64,000 nucleotides of DNA from Rubrivivax sp. (GCA_016789865.1 JAEUPC010000241.1:1-64000); one strand, 5' to 3'. Shown: positions 25,355 through 35,526, counted from the first letter of the stretch. Numbers and translations: made by a program. The notes: generated from the sequence alone by a model not told the origin.

Positions 25355-27451
25355 TTGGACGACCTTGCGGTGGCCGGCCACGCATTCAGCGCGGTCGCCC
25401 ACCTGACCTTCCTGGCCTTCCTGGCCTGGACGGGCCGCATGCCCCGCGGCTCGCCGCTTTGCGCCGCGCTGTTCGTCGGCGCGCTGGGTGCCAGCGGTCT
25501 GTGGGCGGCCTCCCAGGCCCTGGCCTTCGGCACGCCGGAGACCGGCTGGGCGGCCGCCGCCGCGCTGCTCGACCTGGGGCGCTACGGACTGTGGCTGGCC
25601 TTCCTGTACACCCTGATCGGCGCGATGCGCGACGGTGCAGCGCCGCGTGTCGCGCGCACGTTGCGCTGGATCATCGTCATCGCGTTGGTCGTGGCCACGG
25701 CGCTGCAGGGCCTTCGCGCCGCGCTGGGCATGCTCCACCAGCCCACCTCTCAGTTCGTGCTGATGGTGGTCCTGGCATTGCCGCTGCTCGGGCTGCTGCT
25801 GCTGGAGCAGCTGTTCCGCAACCTCGGCGAGGACCCACGCTGGCATGCCAAGCCGGTGTGCCTGGGCCTGGCGATCGTGTTCGTGTTCGACATCTACATG
25901 ACGTCGCAGGCCTTCCTCTTCGGCCGCGCCGATGGTGACACGCTGGGTGCCCGCGGGTTGGTGCACACGCTGGCCATCCCGTTCCTGCTGGTGGCAGCGC
26001 GCCGACGGGCCGACTGGATCACCCAGTTGCAGCTTTCGCGCACTGCCGTGTTCCACTCGGCGACGCTGGTGCTGGCGGGCCTGTACCTGTTGTTCGTCTC
26101 GAGCCTGGGCTACTACCTGCGCTTCTTCGGCGGCACATGGGGTCGGGCCCTGCAGATCAGCCTGCTGTTCGCCGGCCTGGCCGCGCTGGTGGCGTTCGCG
26201 CTGTCGGGCTCGTTGCGGGCGTGGCTGCGGGTCTTCGTGGCCAAGCACTTCTTCAGCTACCGCTTCGACTACCGCGAGCAATGGTTGCGCTTCACCGCCA
26301 TGCTGTCTACCCGCGGCGCACCGCACGAAGTCGGGCAGTTCGTCGTGCGTGGGCTGGCCGATCTGGTCGAATGCCCTGGCGGCAGCCTGTGGACCCGCAG
26401 CGAGCCCGAAGGCCCGTTCCAGCAGGTGGCGCGCTGGAACGTTCCGCCCGTGCAGGCCCACGAGGGCCCCGACAGCGCCTTCGTCGCATTCCTGCGCCGC
26501 ACGGGCTGGGTCATCGACCTCGACCAGCGGCTGGCCTCGCCTCACCTGTACGAGGGCCTGCCGCTGCCGCAGTGGCTCGGCGGGCCTGCCCGGCCCTGGC
26601 TGGTGGTTCCCTTGCTGGTGGGCGACGAGCTGCAGGGCTTCGTGCTGCTGGCCCACCCGCGCACGCGGGTGGACGTGAACTGGGAGGTGCTCGACTTGCT
26701 GAAGACCGCCGGCCGCCAAGCCGCCGGGTACCTGGCCCAGATGCAGGCGACGGAGGCCTTGCTGGAGGCTCGCAAGTTCGAGGCCTTCAACCGCATGTCG
26801 GCCTTCGTCGTGCACGACCTCAAGAACATCGTCACCCAACTGTCGTTGATGCTGAAGAATGCCGAAAGGCTGCGCGACAACCGCGAGTTCCAGCAGGACA
26901 TGCTGCTGACCGTGGAAAGCTCGCTCGCGAAGATGCGGCGTCTGATGCTGCAATTGCGCGAAGGTTCGCCGGCCCCCGGCGGCGGAGGCGGCGTCGTGTT
27001 GCTGCCCATCGTGGACAGCCTGCAGGCCCTGGCCAGGGCACGCGGGCGCGAACTCGAGGTGGTGCAGCGGGAGCGTCTGGCCACGCGGGGCCACGAGGAC
27101 CGCATCGAGCGCGTGCTCGGTCACCTCGTGCACAACGCGCTGGACGCCACCGCGGTGCCCGGCCGCGTCTGGATATCGGTGTACAGGGAGAGCGGGCAGG
27201 TATGCATCGAGGTGGGCGACACCGGGGTGGGAATGAGCGAAGAGTTCGTGCAGACGCAGCTGTTCAAGCCGTTTGCCAGCACCAAGGACACCGGCATGGG
27301 CGTGGGCAGCTACGAGAGCGCGCAGTACGTGCGTGAGCTGGGCGGCACCATCGAGGTCGCCAGCCGGGAGTCCGAAGGCACGGTGATCACCGTGCGCCTG
27401 CCGCTGTTCGAGTCGCAGCACGACTCCGACCTGATGGCCCCCGACCTGTGA
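25355..27451 (+). CDS. prsK: XrtA/PEP-CTERM system histidine kinase PrsK
   Basis: 698-residue membrane histidine kinase (TIGR02916-like). About eight transmembrane helices in the first 290 residues, a GAF-type sensor region (about 310-460), the phospho-acceptor His487 in FVVHDLKN, and an ATPase domain with HLVHNALDAT, GDTGVGM and TGMGVG. It pairs with PrsR, whose ATG shares its last base (TGATG). The start is TTG at 25355; GTG at 25370 is an equally possible in-frame start. Expected to control EPS and PEP-CTERM protein genes through sigma-54. Confidence 0.93.
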   Translation: MDDLAVAGHAFSAVAHLTFLAFLAWTGRMPRGSPLCAALFVGALGASGLWAASQALAFGTPETGWAAAAALLDLGRYGLWLAFLYTLIGAMRDGAAPRVARTLRWIIVIALVVATALQGLRAALGMLHQPTSQFVLMVVLALPLLGLLLLEQLFRNLGEDPRWHAKPVCLGLAIVFVFDIYMTSQAFLFGRADGDTLGARGLVHTLAIPFLLVAARRRADWITQLQLSRTAVFHSATLVLAGLYLLFVSSLGYYLRFFGGTWGRALQISLLFAGLAALVAFALSGSLRAWLRVFVAKHFFSYRFDYREQWLRFTAMLSTRGAPHEVGQFVVRGLADLVECPGGSLWTRSEPEGPFQQVARWNVPPVQAHEGPDSAFVAFLRRTGWVIDLDQRLASPHLYEGLPLPQWLGGPARPWLVVPLLVGDELQGFVLLAHPRTRVDVNWEVLDLLKTAGRQAAGYLAQMQATEALLEARKFEAFNRMSAFVVHDLKNIVTQLSLMLKNAERLRDNREFQQDMLLTVESSLAKMRRLMLQLREGSPAPGGGGGVVLLPIVDSLQALARARGRELEVVQRERLATRGHEDRIERVLGHLVHNALDATAVPGRVWISVYRESGQVCIEVGDTGVGMSEEFVQTQLFKPFASTKDTGMGVGSYESAQYVRELGGTIEVASRESEGTVITVRLPLFESQHDSDLMAPDL

Positions 27452-28893
27452 TGACAACCTCCACTGGCGGCGTCGAGACGGGCGCGGCGCGCACCCTCTC
27501 CGCCACCGAGGGCGACGCAGCACGCGCGACGCCCCTGCTGATCGTCGAGGACGACCTCGCGCTGCAGCGCCAGATCCGCTGGTCGCTCGACCGCTTCGAG
27601 GCCGTCACAGCGGCCGACCGCGAATCGGCCCTGCAGCAGTTCCGACGGCACAGCCCGGTGGTGGTCACGATGGACCTGGGGTTGCCGCCCGACCCCGACT
27701 CGGTCTCCGAAGGCTTCCGGCTGCTGCAGCAGCTGCTGGACATCGACCCCAACGTGAAGGTCATCGTGCTGACCGGGCAGAACGCCCAGGCCCATGCGCT
27801 GCGCGCAGTGGCGCAGGGTGCCTACGACTTCCTGGCCAAGCCGTTCGATCCCGACGTCCTCGAGCTGACCATCGAACGTGCCTTGCGGCTTGCCGAGCTG
27901 CAAGCCGAAAACCGGCGCCTGCTGTCGGCCCAGGCCGGGCCCGGGCCAGACGCCCTGGGAGGCCTGATCACCCGCGACGCCCCCTTGCTGCGCGTGGCGC
28001 GCACCATCGAGCGGGTGGCCTCCAGCAACGCGACCGTGATGCTGCTGGGCGAATCAGGTACCGGCAAGGAGGTGCTGGCCCAGGGCCTGCACGCCGCCAG
28101 CAAGCGCTCCGGCCGCTTCGTCGCCATCAACTGCGCTGCGATCCCCGAAAACCTGCTGGAGAGCGAACTCTTCGGCTACGAAAAGGGCGCCTTCACGGGT
28201 GCGTCGAAGACCACGCCCGGGAAGATCGAGACGGCACACAACGGCACGCTGATGCTCGACGAGATCGGCGACCTGCCCGCTTCGCTGCAGGCCAAGCTGC
28301 TGCGATTCCTGGAGTCGAGGACGATCGAACGCCTGGGCGGGCGCAGCGAGATCGCCGTCGACGTGCGTGTGGTCTGTGCCACACACCAGGACCTGAAGAA
28401 CCAGATCCGCGACGGCCGCTTCCGCGAAGACCTGTACTACCGCCTGGCAGAGATCGTCGTGGAGATCCCGCCCCTGCGGCAGCGCGCGGGCGACGCCGTG
28501 CTGCTGGCGCACGCCTTCCTGCGCCGCTTCGCGCAGGAGCAACGCCGGCCGGCCATGATGCTGTCGGAAGAGGCCATCCGCGCCATCGAACAGCATGCCT
28601 GGCCCGGCAACGTGCGCGAACTCCTCAACTGCATCAAGCGCGCAGCCATCATGGCCGACGGCGAGCGCCTGACGGCCGACGACCTCGGCCTGCCCGGCAT
28701 GGCCGCGGGCGACGAGGGCGCCGGCCCGCCTTCCGACCTCAACCTGCGAGCCATCCGCGACGCCGCCGAACGCGGCGCCGTGGTCACCGCGCTGTCGCGC
28801 ACCAACGGCAACATCGGCCGCGCCGCCGAGTTGCTGGGCGTGAGCCGCCCGACGATCTACGACCTGATGAAGCGGCTGGGTATCAAGCCGTGA
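27451..28893 (+). CDS. prsR: PEP-CTERM-box sigma-54 response regulator PrsR
   Basis: 480-residue NtrC-type activator (TIGR02915-like). Receiver domain with phospho-acceptor Asp75 (VVTMDLGLP), AAA+ domain with Walker A GESGTGKE (200-207), GAFTGA loop (246-251) that contacts sigma-54, and a Fis-type HTH at the C-terminus (NIGRAAELLGVSRPTIYDLMKRL). ATG overlaps the prsK stop; GTG one codon earlier also reads in frame. The intact GAFTGA and the sigma-54 site at 20306-20321 together suggest direct control of the nearby PEP-CTERM gene. Confidence 0.95.
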   Translation: MTTSTGGVETGAARTLSATEGDAARATPLLIVEDDLALQRQIRWSLDRFEAVTAADRESALQQFRRHSPVVVTMDLGLPPDPDSVSEGFRLLQQLLDIDPNVKVIVLTGQNAQAHALRAVAQGAYDFLAKPFDPDVLELTIERALRLAELQAENRRLLSAQAGPGPDALGGLITRDAPLLRVARTIERVASSNATVMLLGESGTGKEVLAQGLHAASKRSGRFVAINCAAIPENLLESELFGYEKGAFTGASKTTPGKIETAHNGTLMLDEIGDLPASLQAKLLRFLESRTIERLGGRSEIAVDVRVVCATHQDLKNQIRDGRFREDLYYRLAEIVVEIPPLRQRAGDAVLLAHAFLRRFAQEQRRPAMMLSEEAIRAIEQHAWPGNVRELLNCIKRAAIMADGERLTADDLGLPGMAAGDEGAGPPSDLNLRAIRDAAERGAVVTALSRTNGNIGRAAELLGVSRPTIYDLMKRLGIKP

Positions 28894-29099
28894 CAGGTGG
28901 CCGCCGATCGGGGCGGCCCCCAGCGTGCTGCCTCGCACGCACCGGCCCGGTGGATGATGCCCGGTGACCAGCCCAGCCGGGACAATTCGCGGCCCGGATG
29001 GACCCCAAGCCGCACCGCCGTGAACGGGCGCCGCGCCATCCCGGGTTGCGTCGGCCTGCCACAAGCGGCCAGGCCGACGGCCACTCGGAGGACACCACC

Positions 29100-31880
29100 A
29101 TGAATGCACGTCACAGCCGTTTCGCCCTGGCCGCCCTGGTCGTTGCCGCCGCGATGCTCGGCGGTTGCCGCGGCGAATCGGAAGAGAAGCTGTTGCAGTC
29201 AGCGCAGTCGTTCATGGCCAAGAAGGAGTACAAGTCCGCGACGATCCAGCTCAAGACCCTGCTGCAGAAGAACGGCAACTCGCCTGCCGGTCGCTACCTG
29301 CTGGGCAAGGCCCTGCTGGAGTCGGGCGACCCCGCGGGTGCGCTGGTGGAACTGCAGCGTGCGCGCGAACTCGGCCATGCCGAGGACCAGGTGAGCCCCG
29401 ACCTGGCTCGCACGATGCTGCTCACCGGCGAGCATGCCAAGGTGGTCTCGCAGTTCGGCGCGGCCGTGCTCGCCACGCCCGCGGCACAAGCCGACCTGGC
29501 CACCAGCGTGGCCATCGCCCACGCGGTGGCAGGGCAGGCGGCCCCCGCCAAGGAGGCCCTGGCCCGCGCGCTGAAGGCCAGCCCGCAGTTCGCACCCGCG
29601 CTGATCCTGCACGCGCGCATGAAGGCCGGCGAGAACGACGTCGACGGCGCGCTGCGCCTGCTCGACGACGTGCTTGCGCGCGAGGCGGGCAACGAGCGCG
29701 CCGGCACGCTCAAGGGCGAGCTGCTCTGGCGCGGCAAGCGTGACGAGGCCGCCGCCCTCGAGGCGCTGCGCAAGGTGTTGGCCGCGGCGCCGTCGGCGGC
29801 GACGGCGCACGTGGCGATCATCGGCATCCACGCCGAGCACGGCCGACTGGCCGAGACCAAGGCCCAGTTCGAGGCATTGCGCAAGGCCGCGCCGCATCAC
29901 CCCGACACGCTGTACCTGGAGGGCCACATGGCGCTGCAGGATGGCGATGCGCAGAAGGCGCGCGACATCGCCACGCGCATGCTCAAGGCCATGCCCGACC
30001 ACCCGCGCATCCAGGCGCTGGCCGGTGCCGCCGATTTCCGCCTGCGCTCGTACAACCAGGCCGAGAGCAACCTCACCAAGGCGCTGCGGGCGATGCCGCA
30101 GCACCTGGGCACGCGCCAGCTGCTCGCCCAGACCTACCTGCGCACTCAGCAGCCGACCAAGGCACTGGAGGTGCTGGCGCCGGCCCTGGAAAGCAAGCCG
30201 GTCGACGGTCCCACCTACGCGCTGGCCGGCGAGGCCCTCATGCTGTCCGGTGACCCCAAGCGTGCCGACCAGATGTTTCAGGCCGCCGCCAAGGCCTCGC
30301 CCAGTGACCCTCGCGTGCGCACCACGCTCGCCCTGGCCCGGTACGCCCGCGGCGAAACCCAGCCGGCGATGGATGCGCTGGAGTCCATCGCCGCCGAGGA
30401 CACCGGCGGCACCCGCGCCGACCTGGCGCTGATCTCTGCACGCCTGCGTGCCGGCGACCTGCCCGGCGCGCTGCGCGCGGTGGAAGCGTTGCAGAAGAAG
30501 ATGCCCGACAAGGCCCTGCCCGAGCTGCTGCGTGGCCGCGTGCTGCTGGCGAAGAAGGACGAGGCTGGCGCCACCGCGGCCCTCTTGGCAGCGCTCCAGA
30601 AAGAGCCGAAGTTCGTGCCTGCCGCAGCCGCACTGGCAGCCCTCGACGTGGCCGCCGGCCGCAATGACGCAGCGCGCAAGCGGCTGCAGGACCTGGTCGC
30701 CCAGGACCCCAACAACGTCGCGCCCCGCATGGCGTTGGCGGAGATCGTGGCCCGCACCGGCGGCACCAGCACCGAGGTGGCACAGATCTACGCCGCGGCG
30801 GTGAAGGCAGCGCCCGCGCAGCCGAACCCGCGCCTGGTCTACATCGAGCAACTGCTTCGTGTGGGCGACCCTCAGGCCGCGGTCATCGCCGCTCAGGATG
30901 GCGTCGCCGCCCTGCCGGGGAACGCCGACATGCAGTCGGCGCTGGGCCGCGCGCAGCTGGCCGCCGGCGACGCGCGCCAGGCGATGGCCACTTTCAGCCA
31001 GCTGGCCACGAAATACCCCGGCGAGGCGATCCACCAGCTGCGCCTGGCCGAGGCGCATGTCCAGCACAAGGACCTGCCCTCGGCACGTACCGCCCTGCGC
31101 AAGGCGCTCGAGCTGGAGCCCGAGTCGTTCGCGGCCAGGCGCGGGCTCGCCGCGCTGGCACTGCAGCAGGAGCGTCCCGACGAGGCCCGGGCGATCGCGC
31201 GCGAGCTGCAGCGAGGCCGGCCCACCGACATCGGCGGTTTCCAGCTCGAAGGCGACGTCGAACGGCATCAGCGCAACTGGCCGGCCGCGGTGGCGGCCTA
31301 CCGCAAGGCCTTCGCGCTGTCACGCAGCACCGATCTGGCGATCAGGCTGCACCAGGCGATGTTCGCCGGCGGCATGCGCGCCGACGCCGAGAAGCTGGCC
31401 CTCGACTGGCAGAAGGAGAACCCGAAGGACTTCGGCTTCAACTACTACCTGGGCGACCTGGCGATGGCACGCGCCGACTTCGCCGCCGGCGAGAAGCACT
31501 ACCGCGCCGTGCTCGATGCCCAGCCCCGCAACGCGCTGGCGCTGAACAACGTGGCCTGGCTGATGGCCAAGCAGGGCAAGCCGGGCGCCGTGCCGCTGGC
31601 CGAACAGGCCAACCAGATCCTGCCCAATCGGCCGCAGATCATGGACACGCTGGCCACCACGCTGGCCGCCGAGGGGCAGCTCAAGCGCGCGCTGGAGGTG
31701 CAGAAGCAAGCGGTGCAGATCGATCGCCACGACCCGCACCTGAAGCTCAATCTGGCCCGCCTGCACCTGAAGGCCGGCGACAAGCCGCCGGCGCGGGCGG
31801 AGCTGGAGGACCTGGCCCGGCTGGGCGACCGTTTCAAGGCGCAGGCCGAAGTCACCGAGCTGCTGAAGCTGGCGCGCTGA
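29100..31880 (+). CDS. prsT: XrtA/PEP-CTERM system TPR-repeat lipoprotein PrsT
   Basis: 926-residue lipoprotein with lipobox MLGGC at about residue 20, then tandem tetratricopeptide repeats along nearly the whole length (TIGR02917-like). Alternating ALxxA/P-type helices such as GRYLLGKALLESGDPAGALV recur about every 34 residues. The ATG at 29100 has GGAGG 8 bases upstream; the frame is open for 34 codons further but without signal-like sequence. Likely a periplasmic scaffold, by analogy to other TPR proteins of polysaccharide export (AlgK, PgaA). Confidence 0.93.
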   Translation: MNARHSRFALAALVVAAAMLGGCRGESEEKLLQSAQSFMAKKEYKSATIQLKTLLQKNGNSPAGRYLLGKALLESGDPAGALVELQRARELGHAEDQVSPDLARTMLLTGEHAKVVSQFGAAVLATPAAQADLATSVAIAHAVAGQAAPAKEALARALKASPQFAPALILHARMKAGENDVDGALRLLDDVLAREAGNERAGTLKGELLWRGKRDEAAALEALRKVLAAAPSAATAHVAIIGIHAEHGRLAETKAQFEALRKAAPHHPDTLYLEGHMALQDGDAQKARDIATRMLKAMPDHPRIQALAGAADFRLRSYNQAESNLTKALRAMPQHLGTRQLLAQTYLRTQQPTKALEVLAPALESKPVDGPTYALAGEALMLSGDPKRADQMFQAAAKASPSDPRVRTTLALARYARGETQPAMDALESIAAEDTGGTRADLALISARLRAGDLPGALRAVEALQKKMPDKALPELLRGRVLLAKKDEAGATAALLAALQKEPKFVPAAAALAALDVAAGRNDAARKRLQDLVAQDPNNVAPRMALAEIVARTGGTSTEVAQIYAAAVKAAPAQPNPRLVYIEQLLRVGDPQAAVIAAQDGVAALPGNADMQSALGRAQLAAGDARQAMATFSQLATKYPGEAIHQLRLAEAHVQHKDLPSARTALRKALELEPESFAARRGLAALALQQERPDEARAIARELQRGRPTDIGGFQLEGDVERHQRNWPAAVAAYRKAFALSRSTDLAIRLHQAMFAGGMRADAEKLALDWQKENPKDFGFNYYLGDLAMARADFAAGEKHYRAVLDAQPRNALALNNVAWLMAKQGKPGAVPLAEQANQILPNRPQIMDTLATTLAAEGQLKRALEVQKQAVQIDRHDPHLKLNLARLHLKAGDKPPARAELEDLARLGDRFKAQAEVTELLKLAR

Positions 31881-32788
31881 TGGTTCGCGCCGGGCGCCGG
31901 CGGCTGCTGCTGCGCGCGCTGGGCCTGGGGTTCGGCGCGCGGTTCATGCCGGCCCGCGCCCTGCGGCTCGGTCTTCCGACTGCCGCCGCCGGCTCGGTGC
32001 TCGCCACGGGCTACTCCGGCGCTGCATGCGGCCAGGCCCGACCTGCCGACGCTGCCGGCCTCGACCTGCGTGCACTGGTCGCGAACGCACGACCGTCGGT
32101 CGTGCCCGTGGGCACCTACAGCGCGACGGCGAGCCCGCGCTTCGGGTTTCGAGGCAGTGGCTTCGTGGTCGCCGATGGATCGGTCATCGCCACCAACGCC
32201 CATGTGCTGCCCGCGCCGACGGAGGCGGGCTCGGGGCAGGGCGTGCGCCTGGCCGTGCTGGGGCAGACCGCTGCGCCCGGCCGGGAGGCCGGCGACCTGC
32301 GCTTTGCGACCCTGCTCGCCCAGGACAAGGCACTCGACCTGGCGCTGCTGCGCATCGATGGACCGCCGCTGCCGGCGCTGGCGTTGTCAGCGTCGGAGCA
32401 GGCGGCTGAAGGGCAGTCGATCGCGCTGCTGGGCTTCCCGATCGGCGGCGCTCTGGGCTTCGCGCCGGTCACGCACCGCGGCATCGTTGCCTCGGTCACC
32501 ACCGTGGCGCTGCCCGCGCCCACTGCCGCCCAGCTCGACCCGCGCGCGCTGGCCCGGCTGCGCGCGGGCAACCTGCAGGCGCTGCAGCTGGACGCCACCG
32601 CCTACCCCGGCAACAGCGGCGGGCCGGTGCTCGATGCCTCCACCGGCGAGGTCATCGGCATCGTCAACATGGTGCTGGTGCGCGGCAGTCGCGAGACGGC
32701 GCTGTCGGCGCCCACCGGCATCACCTACGCCATCCCGGTGCGCTACCTTCGCTTGCTGCTCGAAGAAGCAGGCGCCGCCCGGCGCTGA
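31880..32788 (+). CDS. Exported trypsin-like serine protease
   Basis: 302-residue S1-family (DegP-like) protease without a PDZ domain. The triad His108 (TNAHVL), Asp153 (LDLALL) and Ser246 (GNSGGP) is complete. The N-terminus is Arg-rich followed by a hydrophobic stretch up to about residue 50, with a Cys at 50 that could be a lipobox (SGAAC), so it is probably exported. The ATG overlaps the prsT stop by one base (TGATG), tying it to the PrsT operon; it may process envelope proteins of the EPS system (inference). Confidence 0.88.
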   Translation: MVRAGRRRLLLRALGLGFGARFMPARALRLGLPTAAAGSVLATGYSGAACGQARPADAAGLDLRALVANARPSVVPVGTYSATASPRFGFRGSGFVVADGSVIATNAHVLPAPTEAGSGQGVRLAVLGQTAAPGREAGDLRFATLLAQDKALDLALLRIDGPPLPALALSASEQAAEGQSIALLGFPIGGALGFAPVTHRGIVASVTTVALPAPTAAQLDPRALARLRAGNLQALQLDATAYPGNSGGPVLDASTGEVIGIVNMVLVRGSRETALSAPTGITYAIPVRYLRLLLEEAGAARR

Positions 32789-32790
32789 GT

Positions 32791-33798
32791 TCAGACCTTG
32801 TAGTACTCGCGGTACCAGGCCACGAAGCGGCCGATGCCGGCGCGGATGTCGGTGGCCGGCACGAAGCCGACCCACTCCCGCAACGAATCGACATCGGCGT
32901 AGGTCGCCGGCACGTCGCCGTCCTGCAGCGGCAGCAGGTTCTTCTCGGCCTTCATGCCCAGCGCTTCCTCGATGCAGCCGATGAAGTCCATCAGCGGCAC
33001 CGGGTTGTGGTTGCCGATGTTGAACACGCGGAACGGCACGTTGCTGGTGCCCGGGTCGGGCGCCTCGGCGCGGTAGGCGGGGTTCGGCGCCGCCGTCTTG
33101 TCGAGCACGCGGATCACGCCTTCGACGATGTCGTCGACGTAGGTGAAGTCGCGCTGCATGCGACCGTGGTTGAAAACGTCGATCGGCCGCCCCTCGAGGA
33201 TGGCCTTGGTGAACAGGAACAACGCCATGTCCGGCCGCCCCCAGGGCCCGTAGACCGTGAAGAAGCGCAGCCCCGTGGTCGGCAGGCCGAACAGGTGGCT
33301 GTAGGTGTGCGCCATCAGCTCGTTGGCCTTCTTGGTGGCCGCATACATGCTCACCGGGTGGTCGACGCTGTCGTGCTCCGAGAACGGCATGCGCGTGTTG
33401 CCGCCGTAGACGCTGGACGAGGAGGCATACACGAGGTGCCCGACCTTGGCATGGCGGCAACCCTCGAGGATGTTCATAAAACCCACGACGTTGCTGTCGA
33501 TGTAGGCGTGGGGGTTCTTCAGCGAATAGCGCACGCCGGCCTGGGCGGCCAGGTGGATGACGCGGTCGAACTTCTCGGCCGCGAACAGCGCCTCCATGCC
33601 GTTGCGGTCGGCGACATCGAGCTTGGCGAAGCGGAAGCGCGCGTGCGGTTGCAGCCTCGCCAGGCGGTCGAGCTTGAGCTGGACGTCGTAGTAGTCGTTG
33701 AGGTTGTCCAGGCCGACGACCTCGTCGCCCCGGGCCAGAAGGCGCAGCGACGCAGTGCTGCCGATGAAGCCGGCAGCGCCGGTTACGAGTACTTTCAT
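32791..33798 (-). CDS. NAD-dependent UDP-uronate epimerase
   Basis: 335-residue extended short-chain dehydrogenase. Rossmann motif GAAGFIG (7-13), DNLNDYYD (31-38) typical of UDP-glucuronate 4-epimerases, SSSSVYGG, and catalytic Tyr152-x3-Lys156 (MYAATK). It would interconvert UDP-glucuronate and UDP-galacturonate or a related N-acetyl uronic acid, giving a building block for the EPS. Converges on the protease gene with only 2 bases between the stops. ATG at 33798 starts exactly at the Rossmann strand. Confidence 0.92.
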   Translation of the reverse strand: MKVLVTGAAGFIGSTASLRLLARGDEVVGLDNLNDYYDVQLKLDRLARLQPHARFRFAKLDVADRNGMEALFAAEKFDRVIHLAAQAGVRYSLKNPHAYIDSNVVGFMNILEGCRHAKVGHLVYASSSSVYGGNTRMPFSEHDSVDHPVSMYAATKKANELMAHTYSHLFGLPTTGLRFFTVYGPWGRPDMALFLFTKAILEGRPIDVFNHGRMQRDFTYVDDIVEGVIRVLDKTAAPNPAYRAEAPDPGTSNVPFRVFNIGNHNPVPLMDFIGCIEEALGMKAEKNLLPLQDGDVPATYADVDSLREWVGFVPATDIRAGIGRFVAWYREYYKV

Positions 33799-33946
33799 GG
33801 TTGGAGATTCTGGCATCGACGTTCGGGTGAACCCTCATGGATGCGGGGGCGGGGCGCGTGAAACGGCACGAGACGGGCGCATTTCCGGGCTTTGGAAGTC
33901 GGCCTGTGGCCTAATGTCGAAAGTGGATGTCACCGTCAGGCTGATC

Positions 33947-34960
33947 ATGAACTTCATCACGACCTACACCACCCCCGTTCAACCCGACCATCCTCGCCAC
34001 CCGCGGTCGGGCCCGGCCGGGCTGTCGGGCGGAATCTGCCGTGCGCTGGGCGCCGGCATCGCCGCGCTGGCGGTGGCCTGTGTGGTGCCCTTGGAGGCTG
34101 CCCAGGCGGCGTACGTCCTCGCCCCGCAGTACCCGGGCACCTTCGCCGCCGGCAACGGCGCGGCCGCCGAGTTCCACCGCATCGGCAACGACTGGCAAGG
34201 CAGCGCCGTGCTCTGGGACGAACCCAACCGTCGCTTCGGCGCCGGCGTGCCCATCTCCACGTTCGCCTGGGGCACCGGCCTGTGGGGCCAGGTCGACTGG
34301 GCCGCCGTGCACGCGGCGGCGGCCGGCACGGCCAGCGCCGCCAGCGGTGCGTTGCTGCAGAGCTACTCGGGCGTGCTGGACACCATCAACCACGGCAACT
34401 CGCGCTACAACGAGTGCTACAGCGCCACCTGGGGCGCCGCCGACTTGGCGCCATTCTTCGCACCCTCTGCGCCGCTGGGCAACTGCGACAATGCCGAGGC
34501 GGCCGACCCGGCGCAGCAGAACTGGACCGCGCGTTACAGCGGCTTCATCCGCATCACCGAGCCCGGCGAGTACAACTTCAGCGTGTTGCACGACGACGGT
34601 TTCTTCTTCCGCCTCGTCGGCGCAGGCGGCGCCGAGCTGGGCATCGGGCGCGACTTCCTCAACCCGCGCGATCGGCTCGGCTTCGACCAGAACCTGCTGC
34701 TGACCTCCGGCCTGTACGGTTTCGAGCTGGGCGCGTGGAACCGGCTGGGTGCAGGCGTCGTGGACCTGCGCTGGACGACCGCCTGCGCGGCGGGCTGCGA
34801 CTGGACGCTGGTACCCACCGAGCACCTGGTGGCGGGTCAGGTCGATGCGCCCCCACCGTGGACGCTGGTGCTGCTGGCCCTCCTGCTCTGGCTGGCCCGG
34901 GCCCGCCAGACCTCCCTGCCGCAACCGCGGCTTCCGGGGTGCATCCGCACCGGCCGTTGA
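33947..34960 (+). CDS. Exported PA14-domain protein with degenerate PEP-CTERM-like tail
   Basis: 337-residue exported protein. Signal peptide-like helix (GAGIAALAVACVVPLEAAQA, about 33-52). A PA14-like beta module is recognisable by WTARYSGFIRITEPGEYNFS and VLHDDGFFFRLVG (about 197-230), a fold that binds carbohydrates. Near the C-terminus APPPWTLVLLALLLWLARAR resembles a PEP-CTERM tail (Pro, hydrophobic helix, Arg) but lacks the Glu and is followed by 18 more residues. ATG at 33947 has AGG 6 bases upstream; ATG at 33914 is possible. First gene of the pga-like group. Confidence 0.75.
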   Translation: MNFITTYTTPVQPDHPRHPRSGPAGLSGGICRALGAGIAALAVACVVPLEAAQAAYVLAPQYPGTFAAGNGAAAEFHRIGNDWQGSAVLWDEPNRRFGAGVPISTFAWGTGLWGQVDWAAVHAAAAGTASAASGALLQSYSGVLDTINHGNSRYNECYSATWGAADLAPFFAPSAPLGNCDNAEAADPAQQNWTARYSGFIRITEPGEYNFSVLHDDGFFFRLVGAGGAELGIGRDFLNPRDRLGFDQNLLLTSGLYGFELGAWNRLGAGVVDLRWTTACAAGCDWTLVPTEHLVAGQVDAPPPWTLVLLALLLWLARARQTSLPQPRLPGCIRTGR

Positions 34961-35526
34961 TCACGCCGGGGGGTGCTCGTGCCGGCGATGCGGCAGCCGA
35001 AGGACCGGCTGCGTCCAGGCACGGTCACTGGCTGCGCAGGTTCGCCCACCTTCTGGCCATCGCCGCCGGATGGGCTCTCTTCTTCTGGGGCTGGTATCGC
35101 GTCATCTCCCGCGGCACCGACTTCTCGGAGCTGCGCACGCTGATGATCGGGGCGGCGGTCGTCGTCCCGGTGATCACGGTGTCCTGGATCCTGCACAACC
35201 GCGGCATCTACCGCCGCAAGGGGCCGCGGCGGCGCGCCGCCGGCGCGGTGCTCGACTACCGGGTGGACTTCCATGGCCGCGAGGTGGTGGCCGATTTCCG
35301 GGCGCTCGCCAGCGCGCAGCGCATCGAACTGGTGATCGAGGGCGCGTTCAAGCGCTACCTCGAGGCCCCGCCGCCGCGCGGCGACGCCGAGGGCGCACCG
35401 ACCGACCTGCAGGCCCCCGCCTCGGACCTTGCGGCACGGGCGCGCAGCGCGATCGACCACGCCAGCAGTCAGGCCGGGCACCGCCCCGCCGCCGCGGACA
35501 CCAGCGACCCGGCGGTGCGCCGATGA
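34957..35526 (+). CDS. PgaD-like two-helix membrane protein
   Basis: 189-residue protein with two transmembrane helices (FAHLLAIAAGWALFFWGWY and LMIGAAVVVPVITVSWIL), then RGIYRRKGPRRR and a cytoplasmic domain. Size, topology and position directly before a PgaC-like synthase suggest the accessory subunit PgaD, needed for poly-beta-1,6-GlcNAc synthase activity and c-di-GMP response. Sequence similarity is low in this family, so the call rests mostly on context. No ATG or GTG precedes the first helix; the TTG at 34957 overlaps the upstream stop by four bases. Confidence 0.65.
   Translation: MITPGGARAGDAAAEGPAASRHGHWLRRFAHLLAIAAGWALFFWGWYRVISRGTDFSELRTLMIGAAVVVPVITVSWILHNRGIYRRKGPRRRAAGAVLDYRVDFHGREVVADFRALASAQRIELVIEGAFKRYLEAPPPRGDAEGAPTDLQAPASDLAARARSAIDHASSQAGHRPAAADTSDPAVRR

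Noticed and set aside
29199..31268. A 689-codon open frame on the minus strand
   Set aside because: Antisense to the TPR repeats of prsT; shows no recognisable domain or start signal.
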